A stretch of 64,000 nucleotides of DNA from Aeromonas encheleia (GCF_900637545.1 NZ_LR134376.1:277501-341500), one strand, 5' to 3'; positions 34,335-46,934 are shown, numbered from the stretch's first letter. Program-made: numbers and translations. The notes: generated from the sequence alone by a model not told the origin.

Positions 34335-35287
34335 TGGCCATCGTTCGTCATAAACAACCTTTGCTCCGGCGGCTGGGCATGTACTGGGTGGATCACGCCC
34401 GCCAGGCCTTCTCCAGCATGGGCGAGCTGTGGCGCAATCCGCTCGCCTCCCTGATGACGCTGGCGGTGCTCGGCGTCAGTCTGGCGCTGCCCTCCTGCTT
34501 CCATGTGCTGCTGAAGAACGCCGAGGTGGTGGAAGGCAGCTGGCAGACCAGCTCCCAGATCTCCCTCTATCTGCGCAAGGATCTGCCCGAGCAGAGCATC
34601 CTCGACATGAAGCAGCGGATCCTGCTCTATCCCGAGGTGGAGTCCGTCACTTATATGAGTAGGGACGAGGCGCTGAAGGAGTTTCGCGAGATCTCCGGCT
34701 TCGGCGATGCGCTCGACTACCTCGACAGCAACCCGCTGCCGCCGGTGCTGAGCGTGATCCCGGATCCCCGCTGGCAGAACCCGGAAGGGGCCGCCGAGCT
34801 GCTCGCCAAGCTGGAGAATGAGCCAGGCGTCGAGCAGGGCAAGCTGGATCTGCAGTGGCTGACCCGGCTGCAGGGCATCATGAACCTGCTGCGTCACACC
34901 ATCACGGGTATAGCGGTGTTGCTGCTCTCCGCGGTGCTGCTGATCGTCGGCAACACCCTGCGCCTGAACATCCTCAACCAGCGCTCCGAAATCGAGGTGC
35001 TCAAGCTGGTGGGGGCGACAGATGCGTTTATTCATCGCCCCTTCCTGTACACCGGCATCTGGTTCGGGGTCATCGGCGGCATGCTGGCCTGGTGGCTGAC
35101 CGAGGTGATGGTGATCTGGAGCGAGGGGGTGGTGAAGGAGCTGGCCGGGCTTTACAACAGCAACTTCCGGCTGGTGGGGATGGGGGCGGTCGATGGCTTC
35201 AATCTGATACTGCTCGGCGCCTTGCTGGGGCTGATTGCATCCTGGTTTTCGGTGCACAGACACATTCGCGACATAGAACCGTCCTGA
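34334..35287 (+). CDS. ftsX: FtsX, cell-division membrane protein
   Basis: 317 aa with four membrane segments: one near residue 45 (LASLMTLAVLGVSLALP), a large periplasmic loop, and three from about 195 onward (ITGIAVLLLSAVLLIVGNTLRL and the following). It is the partner of FtsE, with which it is translationally coupled. The cytosolic N-terminus is longer than in some species, as in E. coli. Confidence 0.95.
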   Translation: MAIVRHKQPLLRRLGMYWVDHARQAFSSMGELWRNPLASLMTLAVLGVSLALPSCFHVLLKNAEVVEGSWQTSSQISLYLRKDLPEQSILDMKQRILLYPEVESVTYMSRDEALKEFREISGFGDALDYLDSNPLPPVLSVIPDPRWQNPEGAAELLAKLENEPGVEQGKLDLQWLTRLQGIMNLLRHTITGIAVLLLSAVLLIVGNTLRLNILNQRSEIEVLKLVGATDAFIHRPFLYTGIWFGVIGGMLAWWLTEVMVIWSEGVVKELAGLYNSNFRLVGMGAVDGFNLILLGALLGLIASWFSVHRHIRDIEPS

Positions 35288-35449
35288 TTAATTTGCCATC
35301 ACCGCAAAGCACTGGATTTTGAGAACTGGATCAAGTAAAAGAATGGCCCGTTTCTGGCACAGCTCCAGTTCAGGGAGTAATCTGAACGATACTGCTCCGC
35401 AGGCGTCGCTGGATCCTGGGAAGGATCTTGGGAACCTTCTGATTTATAA

Positions 35450-35598
35450 GCAGTCTATTTAATGCGACAGAATGTATACGGGTGTGGCCCCTCTGCCTTG
35501 CTCGTCTGACTTGGCAAGCATGTGAAGGTTGCGAGCTCCGCAACAATGGACTTAGCATGCTACTTTTCAGGGGTCCTTCACTGTGACCCCTTTTTTTT
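35450..35598 (+). ncRNA. Candidate small RNA between ftsX and rpoH
   Basis: A strong terminator AGGGGTC / GACCCCT-T8 (35569-35598) sits 280 bp after ftsX with no gene before it. It is preceded by the stem GTTGCG / CGCAAC (about 35528-35544). An AT-rich block at 35439-35462 (GATTTATAAGCAGTCTATTTAAT) could hold a promoter. The terminator might instead end ftsEX messages and insulate rpoH. Confidence 0.35.
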
Positions 35599-35747
35599 GA
35601 CTGTTCATTTATGATTCATCCAGTCGACTTAAGATAAGCCGGGTTCACGCCGGGGTTGTTTGATGCGGCCCGCAGAACGGCATCCGGTCAGTAGACAGAC
35701 CCTCTCAGGGTGTTAGACTGATTCGATTGAAAAGTAAGAGGTAGAAC

Positions 35748-36602
<855 letters not shown>

Positions 36603-36732
36603 GGGCATACTCTCGTAACAAGCAGGGCCTGATGGCCCTGTTTTTGTTTCGCGACTATCTGGTGTTACCCCTTGCCTCCGATACCATCGAATATGGTATG
36701 TTGCCGCCACTCACATCTAGGGAGAGCAGATA

Positions 36733-37392
36733 GTGAAACTGTTGAACGACCTGTTTACCAAAAACCGCGAGTGGGCGGAACGGCTCAAGGCCGAAGATCC
36801 CGAGTTCTTCGCCACCCTCTCCGCCCAGCAGGCGCCCGAATATCTCTGGATCGGCTGCTCCGACAGCCGGGTGCCCGCCAACCAGCTGATGGGCCTGCTG
36901 CCGGGGGACGTCTTCGTCCACCGCAACGTCGCCAACCTGGTGGTGCACACCGACTTCAACTGCCTCTCGGTGCTGCAATACGCGGTCGAGGTGCTCAAGG
37001 TGAAGCACATCATCGTCTGTGGCCACTACGGCTGCGGTGGCGTGCGGGCGGCCATGAAGAACGAGGAGCTGGGGCTCATCGACAACTGGCTGCGCAACAT
37101 CAAGGATGTCTACTTCAAGTATCGTGACGAGCTCGATGCCATCGAAGATGAGCACGAGCGCCACGACTACCTGTGCGAGCTGAACGTGGCCGAGCAGGTG
37201 GCCAACGTCTGCCACACCACCATCATCCAGAACGCCTGGCGCAAGGGTCAGGAGCTGGCGGTGCATGGCTGGATCTACGGCATCAAGGACGGCTTGCTGC
37301 ACGATCTGGATCTCTGCGTCAGCGGTCCCGAGCAGATCCCGGATGTCTACCGCGCCTGGCCGGACATGCGTCCGCCCCACCGCCGCCGCTGA
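36733..37392 (+). CDS. can: Beta-class carbonic anhydrase
   Basis: 219 aa. Zinc ligands are Cys42, Asp44 (CSDSR), His98 and Cys101 (HYGCGG), identical in position to E. coli Can. It interconverts CO2 and bicarbonate for carboxylating enzymes. GTG start at 36733 with GGAGAG upstream. hutC begins 12 bp after its stop, so the repressor gene may be partly cotranscribed with can. Confidence 0.95.
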   Translation: MKLLNDLFTKNREWAERLKAEDPEFFATLSAQQAPEYLWIGCSDSRVPANQLMGLLPGDVFVHRNVANLVVHTDFNCLSVLQYAVEVLKVKHIIVCGHYGCGGVRAAMKNEELGLIDNWLRNIKDVYFKYRDELDAIEDEHERHDYLCELNVAEQVANVCHTTIIQNAWRKGQELAVHGWIYGIKDGLLHDLDLCVSGPEQIPDVYRAWPDMRPPHRRR

Positions 37393-37403
37393 GGAGCCTG
37401 CCA

Positions 37404-38108
37404 TTGGCCCCCGCCCTCTACCTCCAGATCAAGCAGCACATCCTCGATGGTATCCGCGAACGCCACTATCAGGCGGGAGACAGGATCCCGACCGAGGCGG
37501 CCCTGTGCGACCAGTTTGCCGTGAGCCGGATGACGGTCAACAAGGCGCTGCGGGAGCTGGTGGCCGAAGGTTGGCTGGTGCGCACCGCGGGCTCCGGCAG
37601 CTTCGTGGCGGACCGGCGGGCCGAGTCGCCGCTGCTGGCCATTCGCAACATCGCCGACGAGATCCGCGAGCGTGGCAGTCAGTACAGCGCCAGGGTCATC
37701 CGCCTGCAGCGGCAGGCCGCCGACGAGAAGGTGGCGGTGCGGCTCGGGCTGCGGGTGGGGGCGCCCACCTTCCACAGCCTCATCGTCCACGAGGCCGATG
37801 GGGAGCCGCTGCAGCTGGAGGAGCGCTTCGTCGATGCCGAGCGCCTGCCGGGCTATGGCGAGCAGGACTTCACCCAACAGACGCCGAACAGCTATCTGAT
37901 GGAGGTCTGCCCGCTCTCCGAGATGGAACACGTGGTGGAGGCCGTGCTGCCGAGCGCCGGTGAGGCCGGGCTGCTGCAGGTGCGGGTCGATACCCCCTGC
38001 CTGCTGCTGCATCGCCGTACCTGGTCGGATGGCTATCTGGTTTCCTACGCCAGGCTGCTCTCGCCCGGCTCCCGCTACAAGCTGAGCTCCAAGACCCGCC
38101 TCATCTGA
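37404..38108 (+). CDS. hutC: HutC, GntR-family repressor of histidine utilization
   Basis: 234 aa. The GntR winged helix is at residues about 8-70 (YLQIKQHILDGIRERHYQAGDRIPTEAALCDQFAVSRMTVNKAL), followed by the UTRA ligand-binding domain with PLLAIRNIADEIRERG and the C-terminal SPGSRYKLSSKT. HutC binds urocanate as inducer. The start is a TTG at 37404 with AGGAG 7 bp upstream; no ATG fits. Two TGTATATACA palindromes flank the following terminator and hutI promoter. Confidence 0.93.
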   Translation: MAPALYLQIKQHILDGIRERHYQAGDRIPTEAALCDQFAVSRMTVNKALRELVAEGWLVRTAGSGSFVADRRAESPLLAIRNIADEIRERGSQYSARVIRLQRQAADEKVAVRLGLRVGAPTFHSLIVHEADGEPLQLEERFVDAERLPGYGEQDFTQQTPNSYLMEVCPLSEMEHVVEAVLPSAGEAGLLQVRVDTPCLLLHRRTWSDGYLVSYARLLSPGSRYKLSSKTRLI

Positions 38109-38109
38109 T

Positions 38110-38119
38110 TGTATATACA
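38110..38119. promoter_or_regulatory. HutC operator-like palindrome 1
   Basis: TGTATATACA just after the hutC stop codon. An identical 10-mer lies at 38241. GntR/HutC operators are TGTA-TACA-type palindromes. Confidence 0.55.
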
Positions 38120-38133
38120 TATCTTGTTTGCGG

Positions 38134-38158
38134 AGCCCACCCTTAGGTGGGCTTTTTT
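38134..38158 (+). terminator. Terminator after hutC
   Basis: AGCCCACC / GGTGGGCT with a 4-nt loop and T6. Confidence 0.93.
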
Positions 38159-38240
38159 GTGGCTAAACTCTAATGAAATGGCTGTTATCAAGATGTGAAT
38201 TAGATCCTATCTTTCTCGCCAGAGATCGGATATAAATTAT

Positions 38241-38250
38241 TGTATATACA
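38241..38250. promoter_or_regulatory. HutC operator-like palindrome 2 at the hutI promoter
   Basis: TGTATATACA, 13 bp before the hutI ATG and just after a TATAAA -10-like box (38231-38236), so binding would block hutIGUH transcription. A CRP half-site TGTGA (38194-38198) lies further up, which suggests catabolite control, but the second half is poor. Confidence 0.65.
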
Positions 38251-38263
38251 TTTCGAGGTCGGT

Positions 38264-39499
38264 ATGAACAAGGAACTGTTGAACTGCGAGCGGGTCTGGC
38301 TCAACGTGACACCCGCCACCCTGCGCCCCGATCTGGCCGACTACGGTCTGCTGGAACCCCACGCCCTCGGTGTCCACGAAGGCAAGATCCACGCCCTGGT
38401 GCCCATGCAGGATCTCAAGGGGCCGCACCCCGCCCACTGGCGCGACATGAAGGGCCGGCTGGTGACACCCGGCCTCATCGATTGCCACACCCACCTCATC
38501 TTCGCCGGCAGCCGTGCCGAAGAGTTCGAACTGCGTCAGCGGGGCGTGCCTTACGCCGAGATCGCCCGCAAGGGCGGTGGCATCCTCAGTACTGTGCGCG
38601 CCACCCGCGCCGCCAGCGAGGATCAGCTCTATGAACTGGCGGTGCCGAGGATCAAGTCCCTGATCCGGGAAGGGGTCACCACGGTCGAGATCAAGTCCGG
38701 CTACGGCCTCACCCTGGCGGATGAGCTCAAGATGCTGCGGGTCGCCCGCCGGCTGGGGGAGGCGCTGCCTATCCGGGTCAAGACCACCTTGCTGGCCGCC
38801 CATGCGGTGCCGCCCGAATACCGCGACGATCCTGACTCTTGGGTCGAGACCATCTGCCAGGAGATCATCCCGGCCGCCGCCGAGGCGGGCCTGGCGGATG
38901 CGGTAGACGTCTTCTGCGAACACATCGGCTTCTCGCTGGCCCAGACCGAGCAGGTCTATCTGGCGGCGGATCAATACGGCCTGGCGGTGAAGGGCCACAT
39001 GGATCAGCTCTCCAACCTGGGGGGCAGCACCCTGGCCGCCCACTTCGGCGCGCTCTCGGTGGATCACCTCGAGCACCTGGACGCCGCCGGGATCCAGGCC
39101 CTGGCCCACCGCTGCGTGGTCGCCACCCTGCTGCCCACCGCCTTCTACTTCCTGAAAGAGACCAAGTTGCCACCGGTCGAGGCGCTGCGCCGCGCCGGGG
39201 TGCCCATGGCGGTCTCCTCCGACATCAATCCGGGCACGGCCCCCATCGTCTCCCTGCGCATGGCCATGAACATGGCCTGCACCCTGTTCGGCCTGACGCC
39301 GGTGGAGGCCATGGCCGGGGTGACCCGCCACGCCGCCCGCGCCCTGGGCGAGCAGGAGCGATTGGGGCAACTGCGAGTGGGCATGCAGGCCGACTTCCTG
39401 ATCTGGAACTGTGCCCACCCGGCCGAGCTCAGCTACCTCATCGGCGTCGATCAGCTGGTGAGCCGGGTACTGAATGGCGAGGAGACGCTCCATGGCTGA
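38264..39499 (+). CDS. hutI: Imidazolonepropionase
   Basis: 411 aa amidohydrolase. Metal-binding motif DCHTHLIFAGSR near residue 72, then KSGYGL, VDHLEHLD, and SSDINPGTAP with the catalytic Asp. It opens the imidazolone ring to N-formimino-glutamate, step three of histidine breakdown. ATG 38264 with GAGG upstream. Its stop overlaps the hutG start. Confidence 0.96.
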   Translation: MNKELLNCERVWLNVTPATLRPDLADYGLLEPHALGVHEGKIHALVPMQDLKGPHPAHWRDMKGRLVTPGLIDCHTHLIFAGSRAEEFELRQRGVPYAEIARKGGGILSTVRATRAASEDQLYELAVPRIKSLIREGVTTVEIKSGYGLTLADELKMLRVARRLGEALPIRVKTTLLAAHAVPPEYRDDPDSWVETICQEIIPAAAEAGLADAVDVFCEHIGFSLAQTEQVYLAADQYGLAVKGHMDQLSNLGGSTLAAHFGALSVDHLEHLDAAGIQALAHRCVVATLLPTAFYFLKETKLPPVEALRRAGVPMAVSSDINPGTAPIVSLRMAMNMACTLFGLTPVEAMAGVTRHAARALGEQERLGQLRVGMQADFLIWNCAHPAELSYLIGVDQLVSRVLNGEETLHG

Positions 39500-40430
39500 G
39501 TTGAATGGCATTGACATGACGGTCTGGCAGGGGCGCCGGGATCCGGAAGATGGTGAACTGGCCCTGCGCTGGCACGACCGCGTCCAGCCTTGGCAAACGG
39601 ATGCCGCGCCCGGCGTGGCCCTGGTGGGCTTCGCCTGCGACGAGGGGGTGCGCCGCAACAAGGGGCGAGTGGGGGCCGCGAGCGCGCCGCACGCCATTCG
39701 CAAGCTGCTGGCCAACACCGCCTGGCATCTGGGGCGGCCGGTCTACGACGGCGGTGATGTGGCCTGTGATGACGGCGATCTCGATGCCGCCCACAACCGC
39801 CTGGCCGAGCGAGTCGCGAGCCTGCTGGCCGAGGGGCACTTCCCGCTGGTGCTGGGCGGGGGCCACGAGGTGGCCTTCGGCAGTTGGAGCGGCCTCAACC
39901 GTCATCTGGCGGGCAAGGGCCGGGTCGGCATCATCAACCTGGATGCTCACTTCGACCTGCGGATGAAGCAGGAGCAGGCGAGCTCCGGCACCCCCTTCTT
40001 CCAGATCGCCGAGCAGTGCGCCGCCCAGGGTAGCCCCTTCCACTACGCCTGCCTCGGGGTGGCCGAGACGGCCAACACCCAGGCCCTGTTCGCCCGCGCC
40101 GATGGGTTGGGGGTCTGGTATGAGCTGGACGAGGCCATGACCCAGCGCGAGCTGCCCGAGCTGCTGAACGGCCTGGATGCCTTCATCGCCCGCTGCGATC
40201 ACCTCTATCTGACCATAGATCTGGACGTGTTGCCCGCAGCCGTCATGCCGGGGGTGAGCGCCCCCGCCGCCCGCGGCGTCGAGCTGGCGGTCATCGAACC
40301 CCTGATCGCCCATATCCGGGCCAGCGGCAAGCTCAGGCTCGCCGATCTGGCCGAGTACAACCCGACTCTGGATCAGGATCAGCGCAGCGCCCGCGTGGCC
40401 GCCCGCCTGATCCATCAACTCACCAAGTAG
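39492..40430 (+). CDS. hutG: Formimidoylglutamase
   Basis: 312 aa of the arginase/agmatinase fold. Manganese ligands are in [18 protein letters not shown] and TIDLDVLP. It hydrolyses N-formimino-glutamate to glutamate and formamide, so this organism uses the four-step hut route that ends in formamide. ATG 39492 overlaps the hutI end by 8 bp (ATGGCTGA), and an upstream in-frame start would add six residues. Confidence 0.95.
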   Translation: MAELNGIDMTVWQGRRDPEDGELALRWHDRVQPWQTDAAPGVALVGFACDEGVRRNKGRVGAASAPHAIRKLLANTAWHLGRPVYDGGDVACDDGDLDAAHNRLAERVASLLAEGHFPLVLGGGHEVAFGSWSGLNRHLAGKGRVGIINLDAHFDLRMKQEQASSGTPFFQIAEQCAAQGSPFHYACLGVAETANTQALFARADGLGVWYELDEAMTQRELPELLNGLDAFIARCDHLYLTIDLDVLPAAVMPGVSAPAARGVELAVIEPLIAHIRASGKLRLADLAEYNPTLDQDQRSARVAARLIHQLTK

Positions 40431-40497
40431 CCAGCCGACTCGCCGGGTGCCAGCAGCGCCCATGATGGCGGCGACATTGATAAAACAAGGAGTGTGT

Positions 40498-42201
<1,704 letters not shown>

Positions 42202-42202
42202 G

Positions 42203-43735
42203 ATGTTTGAACTCAACCTGTTACCGGGCAAGCTCTGCCTCGCCACCCTGCGCCGCGTCAGCCGCGAGCCGGTTCATATCAGCCTGGATCCGGCGGCGCT
42301 GCCGGGGATCCACGCCTCCGCCGCCGTCGTCACCAAGGTGATCGAGCAGAACCGGGTGGTGTATGGCATCAACACCGGCTTCGGCCTGCTGGCCAACACC
42401 CGCATCCCGGTGGAGCAGCTCGACGAGCTGCAGCGCTCCATAGTGCTCTCCCACGCCGCCGGCATCGGCACCTACATGGATGACGCCACGGTGCGGCTGA
42501 TGATGGTGCTCAAGGTCAACTCCCTGGCCCGCGGCTTCTCCGGCATCCGGCTGGAGGTGCTCGAGGCGCTGATGACGCTTATCAACGCCGAAGTCTATCC
42601 GGTGGTGCCGAAGAAGGGCTCCGTCGGCGCCTCCGGCGATCTGGCGCCGCTGGCTCACATGAGCTGTCTGCTGATTGGGGAGGGCAAGGCCCGCCACAAG
42701 GGCGAGCTGATGGACGCCGCCACGGCGCTGAAGATCGCCGGCCTCAAGCCCATCTCCCTGGCGCCGAAAGAGGGGCTGGCGCTACTGAACGGCACCCAGG
42801 CCAGCACGGCCTTCGCGCTGGAAGGCCTGTTCCATGCCGAGGATCTGTTCGCCGGCGCCATCACCATAGGCGCCATGAGTGTGGAGGCGGCGCTCGGCAG
42901 CCGTCGCCCGTTCGATGCTCGCATCCATGAGGTGCGCGGCCAGCGCGGTCAGATCGACGCGGCCGCCTGCTACCGCCAGCTGCTGGTGGACGGCAGCGAG
43001 ATCGGCATGTCCCATCACAACTGCGAGAAGGTGCAGGATCCTTATTCCCTGCGCTGCCAGCCCCAGGTGATGGGGGCCTGCCTGGCCCAGATCCGCCACG
43101 CCGCCGAGGTGCTGGTGTGCGAGGCCAATGCGGTCTCCGACAACCCGCTGGTGTTCGCCGAGGATGAGGAGATCCTCTCCGGCGGCAACTTCCACGCAGA
43201 ACCCGTGGCCTTCGCCGCCGACAACCTGGCGCTGGCCATCGCCGAGATCGGCTCGCTGTCGGAGCGCCGGATGGCGCTGCTGATCGATTCGCGGATGTCG
43301 GGCCTGCCCGCCTTCCTGGTCAACAACGGCGGCGTCAACTCCGGCTTCATGATCGCCCAGGTCACCTCGGCGGCGCTCGCCTCCGAGAACAAGAGCCTGG
43401 CTCACCCGGCCTCGGTGGACAGCTTGCCCACCTCCGCCAACCAGGAGGATCACGTCTCCATGGCCACCTTCGCCGCGCGCCGGCTGGTGGACATGGCGGA
43501 GAACACCCGCGGCATACTGGCGGTCGAGCTGCTGGCCGCCGCCCAGGGGCTGGATTTCCGGGCCCCGCTGCGCAGCACCGAGCTGATCGAACTGGCCAAG
43601 GGGCGGCTGCGCGAGCAGGTCAGCTTCTACGACAAGGACAGGTACTTCTCGCCGGACATCGAGGCCGCCGCCGCCCTGCTGGGTGCCGCCAGCTACAACG
43701 ATCTGATCCCGGCCGGGGTGCTGCCCAGCCTCTAA
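42203..43735 (+). CDS. hutH: Histidine ammonia-lyase
   Basis: 510 aa. The Ala-Ser-Gly triad that cyclises to the MIO electrophile is at residues 143-145 ([12 protein letters not shown]). It deaminates histidine to urocanate, the first step of the pathway. AGGAGAG overlaps the hutU end. Last gene of hutIGUH, closed by a terminator at 43769. Confidence 0.97.
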   Translation: MFELNLLPGKLCLATLRRVSREPVHISLDPAALPGIHASAAVVTKVIEQNRVVYGINTGFGLLANTRIPVEQLDELQRSIVLSHAAGIGTYMDDATVRLMMVLKVNSLARGFSGIRLEVLEALMTLINAEVYPVVPKKGSVGASGDLAPLAHMSCLLIGEGKARHKGELMDAATALKIAGLKPISLAPKEGLALLNGTQASTAFALEGLFHAEDLFAGAITIGAMSVEAALGSRRPFDARIHEVRGQRGQIDAAACYRQLLVDGSEIGMSHHNCEKVQDPYSLRCQPQVMGACLAQIRHAAEVLVCEANAVSDNPLVFAEDEEILSGGNFHAEPVAFAADNLALAIAEIGSLSERRMALLIDSRMSGLPAFLVNNGGVNSGFMIAQVTSAALASENKSLAHPASVDSLPTSANQEDHVSMATFAARRLVDMAENTRGILAVELLAAAQGLDFRAPLRSTELIELAKGRLREQVSFYDKDRYFSPDIEAAAALLGAASYNDLIPAGVLPSL

Positions 43736-43768
43736 GCCTTGGCGGTGCATCCGCGACGGCTCATAACA

Positions 43769-43797
43769 AAAGACCGCCCCTGTGGGCGGTCTTTGCG
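43769..43797. terminator. Terminator after hutH
   Basis: AAAGACCGCCC / GGGCGGTCTTT with a CTGT loop. Confidence 0.9.
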
Positions 43798-43820
43798 TTT
43801 CTGGCGTTGGCTGAATGCGG

Positions 43821-43889
43821 TTATTCGTGTTCGAACATCAGGAACAGATGGGCCATGAACAGCATCGGATGAGAGCTGGCGCCGTTCAT
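43821..43889 (-). repeat. 3' echo of chaA with a 22-codon coupled frame
   Basis: Just downstream of the chaA stop the end of the gene is repeated with a 65-bp offset: LFLMFEHE-stop occurs twice, with about 6 differences in the last 44 nt and with TAA in place of TGA. The homology continues upstream as NGASSHPMLF against HGATHLVLF. The copy's frame starts with an ATG that overlaps the chaA stop (ATGA), giving a 22-residue ORF. It may be translated by reinitiation or be a dead remnant. Confidence 0.75.
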
Positions 43890-44983
43890 TCGTGCTCGAA
43901 CATCAGGAACAGATAGACCACGAACAACACCAGGTGGGTGGCACCGTGCAATGCATTGGTGCGACCGCTGCTGAAGGTGACCTTGCACACCATCAGGGTG
44001 GTGATGAGCAGCACCATGTCGGCGGTGGAGAGGCCGAGGCGCACCTCCTGCCCCAGCAGGGCGCCGATGAACAGCACCGAGGGGACCGTCAGGGCTATGG
44101 TCGCCAGCACGGAGCCGAAGTAGAGATTCATGGCGCGCTGCAACTGGTTGTTGAAGGCCGCCTTGATGGCGCCGACCGCCTCGGGCGCCAGCACGATACA
44201 GGCCACGATGAAGCCGCCGAGGGCAGGGGGGGCCGACATGACCTGGACACCATGGTTGATGGGGATGGCCAGCGTCTTGGCCAGCAGGATCACCACCAGC
44301 AGGAAGGCGAGCAGCAGCAGGGTGTGGTAGACGTTGCTGCGCAGTATGCCGTGGTGCTCCTCGTGATCCTCATGGTCGCTGTCGACGAAGAAGTGGCTGT
44401 GGCTGCGGGTCTGGATCAGCAGGAAGACGCCGTAGAGCAGCACGGAGATGATGATCAGCATCCAGGACATGGCGCTGGACATGCTGCCCAGGGTGCCGCC
44501 CCGGGTGAAGTTCGGCAACACCAGGCAGAGCAGGGCCAGCGGTATGATGGCGACCAGATAGGATTTCACCCCATCCAGATTGAAATTCTGGGTGTGATAA
44601 CGCCAGCCGCCAAACAGCAGGGTGAAGCCCACCAGGCCGTTGGTCACCAGCATCACCACGGCGAACATGGTATCGCGGGCCATCACGGGGTTGGGCTCGC
44701 CGGTCAGCATGACGGAGGAGATCATCACCACCTCGAGGGAGATGACCGACAGGGTCAGGATCAGGGTACCGAAGGGCTCACCCAGCTTGATGGCCAGGGC
44801 ATCCGAGTGACGCACCACGGAGAAGATGGCCCAGGTGACGATGGCGAGCAGGGCCAGTGACACCGGCAGGTAGATCGCGAGCGGAGTCGCCTCTGTCAGC
44901 AGGTCGCTGCCCAGCGTCTTGAAAAACAGCAGGGTCAGCAGGCCAACGGGCAGGGCAATCTCTTGCCGGATAAATGACTTCAT
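43886..44983 (-). CDS. chaA: Calcium/proton antiporter ChaA
   Basis: 365 aa, about 11 membrane segments. Two inverted CaCA repeats are visible: GEPFGTLILTLSVISLEV (residues about 70-87) and APEAVGAIKAAFNNQLQRAMNLYFGSVLATIALTVP (about 270-305), each with the conserved acidic residue. A His/Asp-rich cytosolic loop (HSHFFVDSDHEDHEEHH) sits in the middle. It extrudes Ca2+ and, in E. coli, also Na+ and K+ at high pH. An echo of its 3' end follows the stop codon. Confidence 0.92.
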   Translation of the reverse strand: MKSFIRQEIALPVGLLTLLFFKTLGSDLLTEATPLAIYLPVSLALLAIVTWAIFSVVRHSDALAIKLGEPFGTLILTLSVISLEVVMISSVMLTGEPNPVMARDTMFAVVMLVTNGLVGFTLLFGGWRYHTQNFNLDGVKSYLVAIIPLALLCLVLPNFTRGGTLGSMSSAMSWMLIIISVLLYGVFLLIQTRSHSHFFVDSDHEDHEEHHGILRSNVYHTLLLLAFLLVVILLAKTLAIPINHGVQVMSAPPALGGFIVACIVLAPEAVGAIKAAFNNQLQRAMNLYFGSVLATIALTVPSVLFIGALLGQEVRLGLSTADMVLLITTLMVCKVTFSSGRTNALHGATHLVLFVVYLFLMFEHE

Positions 44984-45195
44984 AGGCAGTGGTTCTCATC
45001 TCAGGGCGGCATGAGCCGACGGGGGACAGGGATCTGTGCGCATGGATCGCGACAGATGGACACATGATAAGGGCTGTTGTCCGGTTCGGGAAAAATCATT
45101 TTCAGGGCGGGGCACCGGCCGGCGGCGGGGTTGCCGCCCGGGAAGGGGCCGCGGGCGCCATGCCGCGCCTGCGGGGAGAGATCAGGGGAAAATGG

Positions 45196-46770
45196 CTAGC
45201 GGTGACCCTGCTGCCACTCCAGCAACTCGTGCAGTGGCATGGGGCGGGCGAACAGGTACCCCTGAATGAGGTAAACGCCATGCTGGCCGAGGTAGTCGAC
45301 CTGCTCCTGGGTCTCGACTCCCTCGGCGATCATCTCCATGTCGGACTTCAGGCCGAAGGCGATGATGGCGTCCAGCAGGTTGCGCTTGGGATCGTCCGTG
45401 CCGATGGAGTCGACGAACATCTTGTCGATCTTGATCTGGCGGATGCCGAGCTGCTGGAGGTAGGCGAAGCCGCCATAGCCGGTACCGAAATCGTCCAGCT
45501 TGAAGTGATAGCCCTTCTCCTGCAGCAGGGTGATCTCGTGGGTGGCCGCCGCTATGTCCACTATGGGCTCACGCTCGGTGAGCTCGAAGGTGAGCCGGGT
45601 CGGGGAGGGCCAGTCGTAGCGCTGCAGCTGATCGCGCAGGAGCGAGTGCTCGATGTGGGCGGCGACCAGATTGACGCTGACCCACTGCTCAGGCGCCAGT
45701 TGCGGCAGATCGGCGATCACCCTGTCCAGCAGCTGCTCCGTCATCGGCAGGATCAGCCCCTGCTCCTCCGCATAGGCGATGAAGGCGCCGGGGGAGGTGA
45801 ACTCGCCCCCCCTGCGCCAGCGCAGCAGCGCCTCGAAGCCGACCACGCGCCGGGTGCGGCTGTCGACGATGGGCTGGTAGAAGGGGACGAACTCCTGGCG
45901 TGCCAGCCCGGTGTGCAGCAACCCCTTGAGGGAGCGCCGGTAGTTGCGCAGCAACCAGTAGCAGACGAGCAGCAGCCCCCCCAGCGCGGTGCCTGCCCAG
46001 AGGCCGCCCTTGAAGGCCAGGGCCAGGGCATGCTCCCGCAACGCCCGACCGGCCCACAGGGTCTGCTGCATCTTGCTGGAGGTGGGAGTAAAGCTCAGGC
46101 TCTGGCTGTCGGCTTCCTCCCTGATGGCCTGCTCGCCGCGGGGGAACAGTTTGTGGCGGGAGATGCCGGGCACCAGCGGGGTGAACTCGAGGTAGAAGCA
46201 GCCGGCACAGGGTTGCTGCAGTATGGTGTGGCTCCAGCTGTTGCTCAGTACCCAGTAGGCGAGGTTGCCCTGGCGCTTGAAGAACACCACCAGCTCCTGC
46301 TCGGTATCATACTCGGGCGCCGTGGCGGTCAGCCCGAAGGTGCTGTCGGCGGTCTCGGAGAGGGAGTCCGCATCGATGAGCGGCAGGTCCGGCCCCAGGC
46401 TGGAGCACCCCTTCCCCGAGGCCAGTCGCAGCCCCTGCAGGCGGATATGTCGGTTGTAGTGCTTGGGATCCCGCAGCAGGTTCATGTCCTGCTCGCCGCA
46501 GTCGAAGGCAAATTGCACCAGCTGATCGTCGATCCCCTCTTCCAGCGCCTGCTGGCGCTCCGCCATGGTGGTCTCTATCTCGGCGCGCTTCTGCTGCAGC
46601 AGGTAGTGGGCCAGCATGTCTCCCGTCAAACGACTCAGTGACAGGCAGATCAGGATCGGGAGGACGAGCAGCAAGGGGCTGATCCAGAAGGGAGAAATCC
46701 GTTTCAAGGGGTACCTGCTCGACGAAGGTGGGTGGAGCATCCAGAGTATGTGATCGGCGCGTGTCAGCAT
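45196..46770 (-). CDS. CSS-motif EAL-domain c-di-GMP phosphodiesterase
   Basis: 524 aa. Two membrane segments (about 30-46 and 256-274) bracket a periplasmic sensor with the CSS motif (GKGCSS, 122-124), a domain in which disulfide state regulates activity in E. coli PdeB/PdeC-like proteins. The EAL domain runs from about 285 to the end and is intact: FEALLRW (EAL 313-315), LTFELTERE, KLDDFGTGYGG, IKIDKMFVD and MIAEGVET. It should therefore degrade c-di-GMP. It is next to the MSHA locus but divergent. Confidence 0.92.
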   Translation of the reverse strand: MLTRADHILWMLHPPSSSRYPLKRISPFWISPLLLVLPILICLSLSRLTGDMLAHYLLQQKRAEIETTMAERQQALEEGIDDQLVQFAFDCGEQDMNLLRDPKHYNRHIRLQGLRLASGKGCSSLGPDLPLIDADSLSETADSTFGLTATAPEYDTEQELVVFFKRQGNLAYWVLSNSWSHTILQQPCAGCFYLEFTPLVPGISRHKLFPRGEQAIREEADSQSLSFTPTSSKMQQTLWAGRALREHALALAFKGGLWAGTALGGLLLVCYWLLRNYRRSLKGLLHTGLARQEFVPFYQPIVDSRTRRVVGFEALLRWRRGGEFTSPGAFIAYAEEQGLILPMTEQLLDRVIADLPQLAPEQWVSVNLVAAHIEHSLLRDQLQRYDWPSPTRLTFELTEREPIVDIAAATHEITLLQEKGYHFKLDDFGTGYGGFAYLQQLGIRQIKIDKMFVDSIGTDDPKRNLLDAIIAFGLKSDMEMIAEGVETQEQVDYLGQHGVYLIQGYLFARPMPLHELLEWQQGHR

Positions 46771-46934
46771 AGTGGATTAGCTGCATCGATTTGACAGCAG
46801 CAGAAACGGCGATGCATCCCTTGGCTAACTAGATGATTAATATTGTTTTCGCAACCTGAGTGGTGAAAAATCAATCGCCGACCTGTCATATCTAACAATT
46901 GTCCAGCTTATCTGAACTGGTTTAGAGTAGCCCT

